A DNA stretch of 64,000 nucleotides, from the NCBI RefSeq assembly GCF_002803515.1, contig NZ_PHQX01000001.1:1426001-1490000 (forward strand), in the 5' to 3' direction. The notes under the pieces were generated by a model, which was given only the letters and a program-made list of their open reading frames with translations, made no database searches and was not told the DNA's origin. Positions 44,015 to 55,629 of the stretch are shown in pieces (within the stretch, counting starts at the first letter, position 1; the number at the start of each line of letters is the position of its first letter). Position numbers and translations under genes: made by a program. The DNA is from Stenotrophomonas lactitubi (lineage in GTDB: Bacteria > Pseudomonadota > Gammaproteobacteria > Xanthomonadales > Xanthomonadaceae).

Positions 44015-45850
44015 ATGGCGGTAGAAGCAGCGACCAGCGAGCTGGTCAAGGTCGTCGCCCTGTTGGGCGCAGCGGTGGTGATGGTGCCGCTGTTCCGTCG
44101 GCTCGGCCTGGGCTCGGTGCTGGGCTACTTCGCCGCCGGCCTGGCGATCGGCCCGTTCGGGCTGGGCTGGTTCTCCGACCCGCAGGCGATCCTGCATACC
44201 GCCGAACTCGGCGTGGTCATGTTCCTGTTCGTCATCGGCCTGGAAATGCGGCCCTCGCACCTGTGGAGCCTGCGAAAGGAAATCTTCGGGCTGGGCACGC
44301 TGCAGATCGTCACCTGCGCGCTGGTGCTGACCAGCATCGCCAAGCTGTTCGGGCTGCCGTGGCAGATCGCCTTCATCGGCGCCACCGGCTTCGTGCTGAC
44401 CTCCACTGCGGTGGTGATGCAGCTGCTGGCCGAGCGCGGCGACATCGCGCTGCCGTCGGGGCAGAAGATCGTCTCGATCCTGTTGTTCGAAGACCTGCTG
44501 ATCGTGCCGCTGCTGGCGCTTGTCGCGTGGATGGCGCCGGCTGCCGGCAGCGCCGACGGTGAGGGCTCGCGCTGGATGTCGGTGGCGATCGGCGTGGGCG
44601 CCATCGTCGGCCTGGTGCTGGTCGGTCGTTTCCTGCTCAATCCGCTGTTCCGCGTGCTGGCCGAATCGAAGGCGCGCGAAGTGATGACCGCCGCCGCACT
44701 GCTGGTGGTGCTGGGTGCGGCGCTGCTGATGCAGCTGTCCGGGTTGTCGATGGCGATGGGCGCGTTCCTTGCGGGCGTGCTGCTGAGCGAATCGACCTTC
44801 CGCCACCAGATCGAAGCGGACATCGAGCCGTTCCGCGGCATCCTGCTGGGCCTGTTCTTCCTCAGCGTGGGCATGGCGCTCGACCTGGGCGTGGTGGCTG
44901 GCAACTGGCCGATGATCCTCGGCCTGGTGGTGGCGCTGATGGCGGCCAAGGCGCTGTGCATCTACGTGGTCGCGCGCATCATGGGAAGCGACCACGCGCA
45001 GGCGCTGGATCGTGGCGTGCTGATGGCGCAGGGCGGCGAGTTCGCCTTCGTGCTGTTCTCGGCCGCAGCGAGCGCCGGCGTAATCAGCCTGGACATCAAT
45101 GCCAACTTCACCGCCGTGGTGGTGCTGTCGATGGCGCTGACGCCGCTGGTGGTGCTGGTCTACAAGCGCGTGGCGCCGAAGCCGACCGTCAGCCTGGAAG
45201 GCGTGGACACCGCCGATGGCCTGTCCGGCAGCGTGCTGCTGATCGGCTTCGGCCGCTTCGGCCAGGTGGCCAGCCAATCGCTGCTGGCGCGCGACGTGGA
45301 CGTGACCATCATCGACAACGACGTGGAGATGATCCACAACGCCGAGCGCTTCGGTTTCAAGATCTATTACGGCGACGGTACCCGTCTGGACGTGCTGCAT
45401 GCGTCCGGCGCGGGCAGTGCGCGTGCGGTCGCGGTGTGCGTGAACAATGCCGAGGATGCCGACCGCATCGTCGAGCTGGTGGCCCATCAGTTCCCGCAGG
45501 CCAAGCTGCTGGTGCGCTCGTTCGACCGCGAGCATTCGCTGCGGCTGATCCATGCCGGTGTGGATTTCCAGATCCGCGAAACCTTCGAGTCGGCGCTGCT
45601 GTTCGGGCAGGCCGCGCTCGTGGAGCTGGGTGCGGAGGAAGACGACGCGCGCGAGATCGCCGAGCAGATCCGCGAGCGCGACGCCGAGCGCTTCGAACTG
45701 GAAATGGCCGGCGGCAACCTGCGTGCCGGTGCGCACATGGTGTTCGGCAGCGCGCTGCCGGGTGTGCCGACGCCAACGCCGTTCACCGCGCCCAAGCGCA
45801 AGGCACGCACGCTCAATGCGGATGAAGTGCCGGAAGAAGAAGAGGAATGA
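44015..45850 (+). CDS. Kef-type potassium/proton antiporter (CPA2 family)
   Basis: The 611-residue protein has a 12-13 helix cation/proton exchanger domain (residues about 1-390; GLGSVLGYFAAGLAIGPFGL; FLFVIGLEMRPSHLW; GATGFVLTSTAVVMQLL) and a C-terminal RCK/TrkA-N domain with NAD motif VLLIGFGRFGQVASQSLLAR. This is the KefB/KefC architecture; those are glutathione-gated K+ efflux systems that protect against electrophiles. The C-terminus is very acidic (EVPEEEEE). No separate KefF/KefG ancillary gene is present. Confidence 0.9.
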   Translation: MAVEAATSELVKVVALLGAAVVMVPLFRRLGLGSVLGYFAAGLAIGPFGLGWFSDPQAILHTAELGVVMFLFVIGLEMRPSHLWSLRKEIFGLGTLQIVTCALVLTSIAKLFGLPWQIAFIGATGFVLTSTAVVMQLLAERGDIALPSGQKIVSILLFEDLLIVPLLALVAWMAPAAGSADGEGSRWMSVAIGVGAIVGLVLVGRFLLNPLFRVLAESKAREVMTAAALLVVLGAALLMQLSGLSMAMGAFLAGVLLSESTFRHQIEADIEPFRGILLGLFFLSVGMALDLGVVAGNWPMILGLVVALMAAKALCIYVVARIMGSDHAQALDRGVLMAQGGEFAFVLFSAAASAGVISLDINANFTAVVVLSMALTPLVVLVYKRVAPKPTVSLEGVDTADGLSGSVLLIGFGRFGQVASQSLLARDVDVTIIDNDVEMIHNAERFGFKIYYGDGTRLDVLHASGAGSARAVAVCVNNAEDADRIVELVAHQFPQAKLLVRSFDREHSLRLIHAGVDFQIRETFESALLFGQAALVELGAEEDDAREIAEQIRERDAERFELEMAGGNLRAGAHMVFGSALPGVPTPTPFTAPKRKARTLNADEVPEEEEE

Positions 45851-45871
45851 TTGCCACGCGCCGCGCTTCGC

Positions 45872-45945
45872 GCTCGCCGGGCATGGCCCGGCGCTACCGG
45901 GGTGTCGCGCGATTCGTGGGTAGCGCCGGGCCATGCCCGGCGAGC
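45872..45945. repeat. SMAG palindrome pair, back to back
   Basis: A copy ending GCCCGGCGCTAC (45897) is followed after 22 bp by GTAGCGCCGGGCCATGCCC (from 45920). The GTAG ends point towards each other, the opposite of the other pairs in this window. Confidence 0.8.
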
Positions 45946-46024
45946 GCAGCGGGCGATCGCGGCGGTGGGCGAGGGGGCGTGAATCGGGGACAATAGCGTC
46001 CCCGCCGCCCCACGCCCGCACCCG

Positions 46025-46903
46025 ATGACCGACTCCGCCCCCCAGCTTCCTGCCCGCATCCTCGATGGCCGCCGTATCGCCGAGGACCTGCTCGACAGCC
46101 TGAAGGTGCGGGTTGACGCCCGTGTTGCCGCCGGTGGCAGCCGCCCGGGCCTGGCCGTGGTGCTGGTGGGGGGCGACCCGGCCTCGACCGTGTACGTGCG
46201 CAACAAGCGCCGCGCGGCCGAGAAGGTGGGCATCGAAGCCTACGACTACGATCTGCCGGCCGGCACCACCGAGGCCGAGCTGCTCGACCTGATCGACCAG
46301 CTCAACGCCGACCCGAAGATCAACGGCATCCTGATCCAGCTGCCGCTGCCGGGCATCCCCGATGCGCGCCGCCTGATCCAGCGCATCGACCCGCGCAAGG
46401 ACGTGGACGGCTTCCACCCGGAAAACGTCGGCCACCTGGCCCTGCGTGAGTTCGGCCTGCGCCCGTGCACCCCGCGTGGCATCACCACGCTGCTGGGCCA
46501 CACCGACCAGCCGGTGCGCGGCCGCAACGCCACCATCGTCGGCGTCAGCAACCACGTTGGCCGGCCGATGGGCCTGGAGCTGCTGATTGCCGGCTGCACC
46601 GTCACCAGCTGCCACAAGTTCACCCCCAAGGATGTACTGGAACAGGCCGTGCGCAACGCCGACATCCTGGTGGTGGCGGTGGGTCGCCCGGGCATCGTGC
46701 CGGGCGAGTGGGTGAAGCCGGGTGCGGTGGTGATCGACGTCGGCATCAACCGGTTGGACGACGGCCGCCTGGTGGGCGATGTCGGGTTCGAGGCCGCAGC
46801 GCAGCGGGCGAGCTGGATCACCCCGGTGCCGGGCGGCGTGGGCCCGATGACCGTGGCCACGTTGATGCAGAACACGTTGGAAGCGGCGGAAGCCGGGGTC
46901 TGA
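46025..46903 (+). CDS. folD: Methylenetetrahydrofolate dehydrogenase / cyclohydrolase
   Basis: The 292-residue bifunctional enzyme interconverts 5,10-methylene-, methenyl- and 10-formyl-tetrahydrofolate. It has [20 protein letters not shown] with the catalytic Tyr and Lys region, [42 protein letters not shown] (NADP site) and [20 protein letters not shown]. It provides one-carbon units, including for the purine pathway that continues with guaB and guaA. Confidence 0.96.
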   Translation: MTDSAPQLPARILDGRRIAEDLLDSLKVRVDARVAAGGSRPGLAVVLVGGDPASTVYVRNKRRAAEKVGIEAYDYDLPAGTTEAELLDLIDQLNADPKINGILIQLPLPGIPDARRLIQRIDPRKDVDGFHPENVGHLALREFGLRPCTPRGITTLLGHTDQPVRGRNATIVGVSNHVGRPMGLELLIAGCTVTSCHKFTPKDVLEQAVRNADILVVAVGRPGIVPGEWVKPGAVVIDVGINRLDDGRLVGDVGFEAAAQRASWITPVPGGVGPMTVATLMQNTLEAAEAGV

Positions 46904-46924
46904 TCGGTACTACCGGCCGCTGGC

Positions 46925-47151
46925 CGGCACAGTGCCAGAGGGGTGGGATTCCTGCTGGCGTACAGGTGTCTGAGGGATTGTGCGGACCAACGGTCCGCAC
47001 CCACCTAAGGCGGAGGATCTGGCCGGAAGGGCTGTTGGGGGGCCTGCTGTTGGTGGGTGCCGACCGTTGGTCGGCACAGTGCCAGAGAGTGGGATTCCTG
47101 CTGGGGTATAGGTGTCTGAGGGATAGTGCGGACCAACGGTCCGCACCCACC
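46925..47151. repeat. Duplicated 80-bp unit with SMAG-type palindromes
   Basis: Two near-identical units, 46925-47004 and 47073-47151, share the order GGCACAGTGCCAGAG, GTGGGATTCCTGCTGG, AGGTGTCTGAGGGAT, then the palindrome TGCGGACCAACGGTCCGCA and CCCACC. Between them is an inverted palindrome GTGCCGACC/GGTCGGCAC (47057-47076). They lie in the 387-bp gap between folD and guaB, which has no gene. Confidence 0.85.
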
Positions 47152-47263
47152 AAGGGCGGAGTGCATCCGCCAAGGGCAGTGATCCGGGGGCCCTGAACAG
47201 ATCTTCGCCCGCGCGACACTGCGTCGCATCTACCCCCTGCCACAGGCCGCCAAAACAGGGTAA

Positions 47264-48754
<1,491 letters not shown>

Positions 48755-48766
48755 TGCGGGACGAGC

Positions 48767-48802
48767 AAAGAGGAACGAGGAAGCTGATTCCCGTTCCTCT
48801 TT
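48767..48802 (+). other. Hairpin between guaB and guaA
   Basis: AAAGAGGAACG (48767-48777) pairs with CGTTCCTCTTT (48792-48802), a perfect 11-bp stem with a 14-base loop, 13 bp after the guaB stop. No T-run follows, so it may partly stop transcription or stabilise the upstream mRNA. Confidence 0.6.
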
Positions 48803-48863
48803 CTCCATCTGCCGCTGAAAAAATCTGACGTTTTCGTTTTCCCTACTGCATTGCCGGGGCGCC

Positions 48864-50429
48864 ATGACCAACATCCATAACGACAAGATCCTCATCCTCG
48901 ATTTCGGCGCGCAGTACACGCAGCTGATTGCCCGCCGCATCCGCGAGCTGGGCGTCTACTGCGAAATCTGGGCGTGGGACCACAACCCGGCCGAGATCGC
49001 CGGCTTCGGCGCCAAGGGCATCATCCTGTCCGGTGGCCCGGAATCGACCACGCTGCCGGGCGCGCCCGCCGCGCCGCAGGAAGTGTTCGACAGCGGCCTG
49101 CCGATCTTCGGCATCTGCTACGGCATGCAGACCCTGGCTGCCCAGCTGGGCGGTGCCACCGAAGCGGCTGACCAGCGCGAATTCGGCCACGCCGAAGTGA
49201 ACGTGATCAACCCGGATGCCCTGTTCAAGGGCCTGAGCGACCACGGCGGCGAGCCGAAGCTGAATGTCTGGATGAGCCACGGCGACCACGTCTCCGTTGC
49301 ACCGCCGGGCTTCAGCATCACCGCCACCACCGACCGCATTCCGGTGGCCGCCATGGCCAACGAAGAAAAGCGCTGGTACGGCGTGCAGTTCCACCCGGAA
49401 GTGACCCACACCCTGCAGGGCCAGGCGCTGCTGCGCCGCTTCGTGGTGGATGTGTGCGGCTGCCAGACCCTGTGGACCGCCGCCAACATCATCGACGACC
49501 AGATCGCCCGCGTGCGCGAACAGGTGGGCGATGACGAAGTGATCCTGGGCCTGTCCGGCGGCGTCGATTCGTCGGTCGTGGCCGCGCTGCTGCACAAGGC
49601 CATCGGCGAGAAGCTGACCTGCGTGTTCGTGGACACCGGCCTGCTGCGCTGGCAGGAAGGCGACCAGGTGATGGCGATGTTCGCCGAGCACATGGGCGTC
49701 AAGGTCGTTCGTGTGAACGCTGCCGACCGTTACTTCAACGCGCTGGAAGGCGTGAGCGACCCGGAAGCCAAGCGCAAGATCATTGGCAACCTGTTCGTTG
49801 AGATCTTCGACGAAGAGTCGAACAAGCTGAAGAATGCCAAGTGGCTGGCGCAGGGCACCATCTACCCGGACGTGATCGAGTCGGCCGGCAGCAAGACCGG
49901 CAAGGCGCATGTGATCAAGAGCCACCACAACGTGGGCGGCCTGCCGGAGCACATGAAGCTGGGCCTGGTGGAGCCGCTGCGCGAGCTGTTCAAGGACGAA
50001 GTGCGCCGCCTGGGCGTTGAGCTGGGCCTGCCGCGCAGCATGGTCTACCGCCATCCGTTCCCGGGCCCGGGCCTGGGCGTGCGCATCCTGGGTGAAGTGA
50101 AGCGCGAATACGCCGAGCTGCTGGCCAAGGCCGATGCCATCTTCATTGATGAGCTGCGCAAGGCCGACCTGTACGACAAGACCAGCCAGGCGTTTGCCGT
50201 GTTCCTGCCGGTGAAGTCGGTGGGCGTGGTGGGCGATGCGCGGGCCTATGAGTGGGTGATTGCGCTAAGGGCCGTGGAGACGATTGATTTCATGACGGCA
50301 CATTGGGCGCATCTGCCGTATGAGTTCCTGGGTACGGTGAGCAACCGGATCATCAATGAGTTGCGGGGGGTGTCGAGGGTTGTCTATGACATCTCGGGGA
50401 AGCCGCCGGCGACTATTGAGTGGGAGTGA
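48864..50429 (+). CDS. guaA: GMP synthase (glutamine-hydrolysing)
   Basis: The 521-residue enzyme converts XMP to GMP. The N-terminal class I glutaminase has Cys85 in [16 protein letters not shown] and the His/Glu pair in [11 protein letters not shown]. The ATP-pyrophosphatase domain has the P-loop [15 protein letters not shown]. The C-terminal dimerisation domain has [20 protein letters not shown] sequence ([18 protein letters not shown]). The last roughly 100 codons use visibly less GC-biased wobble bases than the rest. Confidence 0.97.
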   Translation: MTNIHNDKILILDFGAQYTQLIARRIRELGVYCEIWAWDHNPAEIAGFGAKGIILSGGPESTTLPGAPAAPQEVFDSGLPIFGICYGMQTLAAQLGGATEAADQREFGHAEVNVINPDALFKGLSDHGGEPKLNVWMSHGDHVSVAPPGFSITATTDRIPVAAMANEEKRWYGVQFHPEVTHTLQGQALLRRFVVDVCGCQTLWTAANIIDDQIARVREQVGDDEVILGLSGGVDSSVVAALLHKAIGEKLTCVFVDTGLLRWQEGDQVMAMFAEHMGVKVVRVNAADRYFNALEGVSDPEAKRKIIGNLFVEIFDEESNKLKNAKWLAQGTIYPDVIESAGSKTGKAHVIKSHHNVGGLPEHMKLGLVEPLRELFKDEVRRLGVELGLPRSMVYRHPFPGPGLGVRILGEVKREYAELLAKADAIFIDELRKADLYDKTSQAFAVFLPVKSVGVVGDARAYEWVIALRAVETIDFMTAHWAHLPYEFLGTVSNRIINELRGVSRVVYDISGKPPATIEWE

Positions 50430-50474
50430 GTTGAACCTCAGTTGAGGCCCCTTTAGACCCAGGCGGCTGGCCCC

Positions 50475-50500
50475 AAGCCCGCGTAACTGCGGGCTTTTTT
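50475..50500 (+). terminator. Rho-independent terminator of guaA
   Basis: AGCCCGC-GTAACT-GCGGGCT followed by six T; 46 bp after the guaA stop. It separates guaA from the defence operon. Confidence 0.93.
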
Positions 50501-50602
50501 GTGATTTAATCCCTCTCTGGCAACTGGATGCCGTGGGCGCTTCAGACGAGTTAGCGATGGAGCTGAATTCGCGGCGCCTCAGATATTCAAGGGGAGAGGG
50601 AT

Positions 50603-53600
50603 ATGAGGCTAATTTCGAATTCTGGTTTGCAGCGCGTGCTTGAGCTGATACGTCCCTTTCTTGAGCCGGGAAATCGACTTGACTGCGTAACGCCTTCGTT
50701 TTCCCTCTACGCGTTTGCACAACTCCGAGAGGCGCTGTGCTCCGTGGAGCGAGTCCGACTAATCGTTCCTGCTGACAGTGAATCTCTTGATCTACTCGGT
50801 ACGGATGATGATCGTGCCGAGAGAAATCGCCTGCAGACACGTTGGTTGGCAAATCAGTGTGCGAAATGGATCAGTGAGAAGGTGGACCTGCGTCTGGCAA
50901 AAGGACCGGTCCCGCAGGGGGCTGCTGTCATGCGGGCGTATGGTGGGGTGCCTGCACAGGCCGTACTGGGATCATTCTCCTTCAGCAATTCAGGTCTCGG
51001 TGTGACGCCGAGTAATCCTCTGAATTTGATTCAAGCCTCAGAAACTGCCGATGAAGCCCTGCAGCTCGCTCAGTGGTTCGATCGCCAGTGGGTTGGCCTG
51101 GAAGGTGTCGAAGTCCACGCTGGGCTAGAAGGCAAACAAGAATCGATTCTTGAAGCGCTAAGAGGCTTGGGCGAGCACCGCGACCCATGCACAATCTACA
51201 ACTTGATGCTGCATTACTTGTTCCGTGAGAACGGTGACAGCCTCGATGAGGAGCGCATTGTCAATTCCGCCACCGGTATCCGCAACACCGTGGTGTGGAA
51301 AAAGCTTTTCAAGTTTCAGCGCGATGGCGTGGTGGGGGCCATTGACAAGCTGAATCGCTTTGGAGGGTGCATCATTGCCGACAGTGTGGGCCTGGGCAAA
51401 ACCTTTGAGGCCCTAGCTATCATCAAGTATCACGAGCTGCGAAACGACCGCGTGTTGGTGTTGGCGCCCAAGCGTTTGCGCGACAACTGGACGCTTTACA
51501 AGGCCAACGACAAGCGCAACATCCTTGCGGCTGATCGGTTCAACTACGACGTGCTCAACCACACTGACCTGTCGCGTGATGGCGGCCTTTCGGGCGACAT
51601 CGACCTGTCTCATGTGAACTGGGGCAACTACGACCTGGTAGTGATCGACGAGTCGCACAACTTCCGCAATAAGGCCACGCACAAGAGCAAGGAGTCGCGC
51701 TACGACCGCCTGATGCGACGCATCATCCGTGAAGGCGTCAAGACCCGCGTACTGATGCTCTCGGCCACGCCGGTCAATAACCGCTTGGCCGACCTGCGCA
51801 ACCAGATTGCATTTGCCACCGAAGGCGACGACAGCGCACTGTTGGAACACGGCATCGCAAGCATTGAGGCCACGACCCGCAAGGCGCAGGCGCAATTCAA
51901 TCGCTGGCTGGCGCTGGGCGAAGCTGAAAAGACCCCCAGTCAGTTGGTAGAAATGCTGGGTTTTGACTACTTCACCCTGTTGGACCATCTCACCATTGCA
52001 CGCTCCAGGCGCCATGTGGAGAAGTACTACGGCACCAGCGAGACAGGCTGCTTCCCTGATCGACTGCCTCCCATCAACATCAAGGCCGATGTGGACCTTG
52101 CGGGCGAGTTCCGTGCCATCCGCGACATCAACCAGGAAATCCGTCGGCTCACCCTTGCCAGCTACGCGCCGCTACGCTATGTGCTACCTCACAAGCAGGC
52201 GGCCTACGATGCCAAGTACAGCACCCAGCTGCGTGGCGGCGAAGGTTTCTTCCGCCAGGTAGATCGTGAGGAAAGCCTGATCCACCTGCTGCGCGTAAAT
52301 GTGCTCAAGCGCATGGAAAGCTGTGTGTCGGCCTTCACTCTGACCGTACAGCGCCAACTCAAGGATGTAGAGAGCACGCTGGTACGCATCGAATCCCATG
52401 TCGAAGTGCTGGAGGAAATCGACGTTGCTGACGTCGATATCGACGACCCGGCGTTCGAGGCCTTGCTGGTCGGCCGCAAGGTCAAGGTGCTACTGGGCGA
52501 TGTGGATCTGATCCGCTGGAAGCAGGACCTACTGGAAGACCGCAATCGCCTGGCGACTCTGCTGGCGGCCGCGTGTCAAGTGGATGCCGCGCGTGATGCC
52601 AAGCTGGCAGCCCTGCGCGACATGATTGCCCGCAAATGCGCCCAGCCCATCAATACCCACGATGGCAAGGCCAACCGCAAGATCATCGTGTTCACAGCCT
52701 TCTCCGACACGGCGCAATATCTCTACGCCCAACTTGCCCCCTGGGCTAGGGATACGTTGAGAGTGCATTCGGCAGTCGTCACAGGCAGCGCCGGCATTCA
52801 AACCACCATGCCGGGTTTAAGTAAGCGCATGGGTGACGTGCTTTCGACCTTCGCCCCGCGTGCTAAAGAGCGGCCGCAAGACCTGGCGGATGAAGGCGAA
52901 ATCGATCTACTGATCGCCACCGACTGCATCTCCGAGGGGCAGAATCTCCAAGATTGCGACTGGCTGATCAACTACGACATCCATTGGAACCCGGTGCGCA
53001 TCATCCAGCGCTTCGGGCGTATCGACCGTATCGGCTCGCCCAACCAGCGCATCCAACTCGTGAACTTCTGGCCCAACATGGAGCTAGAGGAATACATCAA
53101 CCTGGAGCAGCGCGTCAGCGGCCGCATGGTGCTGCTCGATGTCTCGGCTACTGGCGAAGAAAATCTGATCGAGCAGCAGTCCGGCAACGCCATGAACGAC
53201 CTGGAGTACCGGCGCAAGCAACTGCTCAAGCTGCAGGACACGGTGATCGACATGGAAGACCTGTCGACTGGCGTGGCGATCACGGACCTTACCCTGACCG
53301 ACTTCCGCATCGACCTGGCCCAGTTTCTGAAGAGACACCCCGGCAAGCTGGACACCCAACCGCTGGGTGCTTATGCGATCACCACCACGCTGGATGCCGA
53401 CATTCCGCCCGGCGTGATCTTCTGCCTGCAAGCGTGCGGCCCGGCAGCAAAGCTCGCCACAACGCCCGACTACCCGCTGGCGCCGCACTACCTAGTGCAT
53501 GTCGGCGATGACAGCGCCGTGTTGCTGCCGTACGCGCAGGCCAAGCGCATCCTGGATCGCCTCAAGCGCTTGGCACTGGGGCGCGACAGGCCAGATGACA

Positions 53601-53830
53601 GTGCCTGCGCGCGCTTCGATAGGGCAACCAAAGGCGGCGAAGACATGCGCCACGCACAAAAGCTGCTCGCTGCGGCGGTGGCCTCCGTCGCCGGAAAGCA
53701 AGAGGAACGGGCCGTGGCCAGTCTTTTCACGCCCGGTGGCACCCACGCCATGAAAGGCGAGTTCGCCGGTAGCGGCGACTTTGAGGTGTTGGCATTCCTC
53801 GTTGTGCTGCCCGATCAGCAATGTATTTGA
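50603..53830 (+). CDS. SNF2-type helicase with degenerate PLD-like N-terminus (defence operon gene 1)
   Basis: The 1075-residue protein has a superfamily 2 helicase core: Walker A ADSVGLGKT (from D260), VVIDESHNFRN (D349), LSATPVNN, IATDCISEGQNLQ and QRFGRIDRIGS (Q802). A long insert (about 470-650) holds charged coiled-coil sequence. The first 180 residues look like a phospholipase D-type domain (LGSFSFSNSGLG resembles the GSSNFTxxGL strand), but the HxK motif is missing, so it is probably a non-catalytic binding module. Such helicases occur beside type III restriction genes and in DISARM-like systems. GGGGAGAGGG precedes the ATG. The 5' quarter is clearly more AT-rich than the rest. Confidence 0.85.
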   Translation: MRLISNSGLQRVLELIRPFLEPGNRLDCVTPSFSLYAFAQLREALCSVERVRLIVPADSESLDLLGTDDDRAERNRLQTRWLANQCAKWISEKVDLRLAKGPVPQGAAVMRAYGGVPAQAVLGSFSFSNSGLGVTPSNPLNLIQASETADEALQLAQWFDRQWVGLEGVEVHAGLEGKQESILEALRGLGEHRDPCTIYNLMLHYLFRENGDSLDEERIVNSATGIRNTVVWKKLFKFQRDGVVGAIDKLNRFGGCIIADSVGLGKTFEALAIIKYHELRNDRVLVLAPKRLRDNWTLYKANDKRNILAADRFNYDVLNHTDLSRDGGLSGDIDLSHVNWGNYDLVVIDESHNFRNKATHKSKESRYDRLMRRIIREGVKTRVLMLSATPVNNRLADLRNQIAFATEGDDSALLEHGIASIEATTRKAQAQFNRWLALGEAEKTPSQLVEMLGFDYFTLLDHLTIARSRRHVEKYYGTSETGCFPDRLPPINIKADVDLAGEFRAIRDINQEIRRLTLASYAPLRYVLPHKQAAYDAKYSTQLRGGEGFFRQVDREESLIHLLRVNVLKRMESCVSAFTLTVQRQLKDVESTLVRIESHVEVLEEIDVADVDIDDPAFEALLVGRKVKVLLGDVDLIRWKQDLLEDRNRLATLLAAACQVDAARDAKLAALRDMIARKCAQPINTHDGKANRKIIVFTAFSDTAQYLYAQLAPWARDTLRVHSAVVTGSAGIQTTMPGLSKRMGDVLSTFAPRAKERPQDLADEGEIDLLIATDCISEGQNLQDCDWLINYDIHWNPVRIIQRFGRIDRIGSPNQRIQLVNFWPNMELEEYINLEQRVSGRMVLLDVSATGEENLIEQQSGNAMNDLEYRRKQLLKLQDTVIDMEDLSTGVAITDLTLTDFRIDLAQFLKRHPGKLDTQPLGAYAITTTLDADIPPGVIFCLQACGPAAKLATTPDYPLAPHYLVHVGDDSAVLLPYAQAKRILDRLKRLALGRDRPDDSACARFDRATKGGEDMRHAQKLLAAAVASVAGKQEERAVASLFTPGGTHAMKGEFAGSGDFEVLAFLVVLPDQQCI

Positions 53831-53844
53831 TTACAAGGACCAGC

Positions 53845-55629
53845 ATGAGCTTTCGCACCGCCGAACCTGCATTGAATGATGTCCTCGATGGAATTGCATC
53901 GGGACAAATCCAGCTCCCTGACTTTCAACGCGGTTGGGTGTGGGATGACACCCATATTCGTTCGTTGATCGCGAGCCTCTCGCTCTCTTACCCGATTGGC
54001 GCGGTCATGTTTCTGGAAGCAGGCGGGGTGCCATTTAAGCCCCGACTGTTTGCCGGTGTGAACCTGCAGCCTGCGCCTGCTCCAAAGACCCTCGTCCTTG
54101 ATGGTCAGCAACGTCTGACCTCCATGTACTTGGCGTTGCGCAGCGGCCAGTCAGTGCCGACGCGCACGGAGAAAGGCGCGGATATTCGTCGTCTTTATTT
54201 CCTCGACATGAGCAAATGCCTGGATGAATCGGCGGACCGTGAAGATGCCGTGCTCTCGGTGCCAGAGACGCTGCAAGTCACGTCAGATTTCGGCCGAAAG
54301 GTCGATCTGGACGTCAGTACGCCACACCAGCAGTACAGCCAGCGGCTCTTCCCCGTGGCATTGTTGTTCGACATCCAAGGGTTCATGGCCTGGGAAAGCG
54401 GCTTCAGCGCGCACCATCAGTTCGCAGCGGAAGCCATGCAGTTCATGCAGCGGTTTCGCAACGAAATCTGGCTACGCTTCCAACAGTTTAAGGTGCCCGC
54501 CATTGAACTTACCCAGGACACGCCACGCGAGGCCGTGTGCCAAGTTTTCGAGAAGGTCAATACCGGTGGTGTCACGCTGACCGTGTTCGAGTTGATGACA
54601 GCCACCTTCGCGGCGGATGAATTCAACCTGCGCGATGACTGGGATGCGCGACAGGAGCGACTAACCGCCAAGCACGATGTGCTCATGGCGGTAGATGGCA
54701 CTAGCTTTCTCACCGCAGTAACGCTGCTGGCCAGCTATCGGCGTCACAAAGCGCTTGGCACATCTGTCAGCTGCAAGCGTGCCGACGTGCTGAAGCTGCC
54801 GCTGGCGGACTTCAAGGCGCTGGAATCCGATCTGGAGAAAGGATTTAAGCGGGCTGCCGAGTTGCTGGCAGAGGAGAAAATCTTCGATGACCGAAGCCTG
54901 CCGTATGCCACGCAACTCGTTCCGTTGTCGGCTATCTGTGCGCACTTGGCAGACCGCACGACGCAACATGGCGTCAAGCAAAAGCTGCTGCGCTGGTACT
55001 GGAGCGGTGTTCTGGGCGAACTGTATGGGGGCGCCAACGAAACCCGTTTCGGCATGGACATCCAGGATGCGGTCGCCTGGGTCGAAGGCGGCAGCGAACC
55101 GCGCACGGTGCGCGACGCCAACTTTTCGCCGACGCGTCTGCTGTCCCTGCAAAGCCGCCTCGCAGCCGCCTACAAGGGGCTGGCGGCCTTACTCATGAAA
55201 CACGGTGGTCGCGATTTCATCAGCGGTACGCCGATCGACCTCAACACTTACTTCAACAACGCCATCGACATCCACCATGTGTTCCCTCGCGCCTGGTGCG
55301 AGAATCAGAAATTGCCCAAGGAGAAATGGAACAGCGTGATCAACAAGGCACCTCTGGCCGCTGGTACCAATCGTTTCATCAGCGGGGATGCGCCCAGCGT
55401 GTACCTCGCACGCATCCAGAAAGCCAAGCAGGTGGCCCCAGATAACCTAGACGAGTTTCTGCTCTCCCACGTGATCCCGGTGCCTGCGCTGCGATCGGAC
55501 GACTTCGATGCGTTTGTCCGTCAACGCGCTACCGCACTGTTGAATCTGATCGAGCAGGCCATGGGCAAAGCCATTTCCGGGCGCGACAGCGAAGAAGCGG
55601 TCAAGGCATTTGGAGCGGCACTCTCGTGA
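53845..55629 (+). CDS. GmrSD-like DUF262/HNH protein (defence operon gene 2)
   Basis: The 594-residue protein has an N-terminal DUF262 (ParB-like) domain with IQLPDFQRGWVWDDTHIRSL, YPIGAVMFLEAGG and the nucleotide motif LDGQQRLTSMYLAL (D86). The C-terminal part has an HNH/DUF1524-type nuclease core, DIHHVFPRAWC (D475-H478) and NKAPLAAGTNRFISG. GmrSD enzymes are NTP-dependent type IV endonucleases that cut modified DNA. The ATG at 53845 has AAGGA at the right distance; the ATG at 53821 overlaps the helicase gene and would add eight residues. Here it is embedded in a type III restriction operon, so it may act on modified foreign DNA or work with the other subunits. Confidence 0.88.
   Translation: MSFRTAEPALNDVLDGIASGQIQLPDFQRGWVWDDTHIRSLIASLSLSYPIGAVMFLEAGGVPFKPRLFAGVNLQPAPAPKTLVLDGQQRLTSMYLALRSGQSVPTRTEKGADIRRLYFLDMSKCLDESADREDAVLSVPETLQVTSDFGRKVDLDVSTPHQQYSQRLFPVALLFDIQGFMAWESGFSAHHQFAAEAMQFMQRFRNEIWLRFQQFKVPAIELTQDTPREAVCQVFEKVNTGGVTLTVFELMTATFAADEFNLRDDWDARQERLTAKHDVLMAVDGTSFLTAVTLLASYRRHKALGTSVSCKRADVLKLPLADFKALESDLEKGFKRAAELLAEEKIFDDRSLPYATQLVPLSAICAHLADRTTQHGVKQKLLRWYWSGVLGELYGGANETRFGMDIQDAVAWVEGGSEPRTVRDANFSPTRLLSLQSRLAAAYKGLAALLMKHGGRDFISGTPIDLNTYFNNAIDIHHVFPRAWCENQKLPKEKWNSVINKAPLAAGTNRFISGDAPSVYLARIQKAKQVAPDNLDEFLLSHVIPVPALRSDDFDAFVRQRATALLNLIEQAMGKAISGRDSEEAVKAFGAALS

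Noticed and set aside
43796..46615. Long minus-strand open frame spanning the Kef-type and folD genes
   Set aside because: Low-complexity His/Gln/Arg composition and full overlap with two well-defined plus-strand genes; an antisense artefact.
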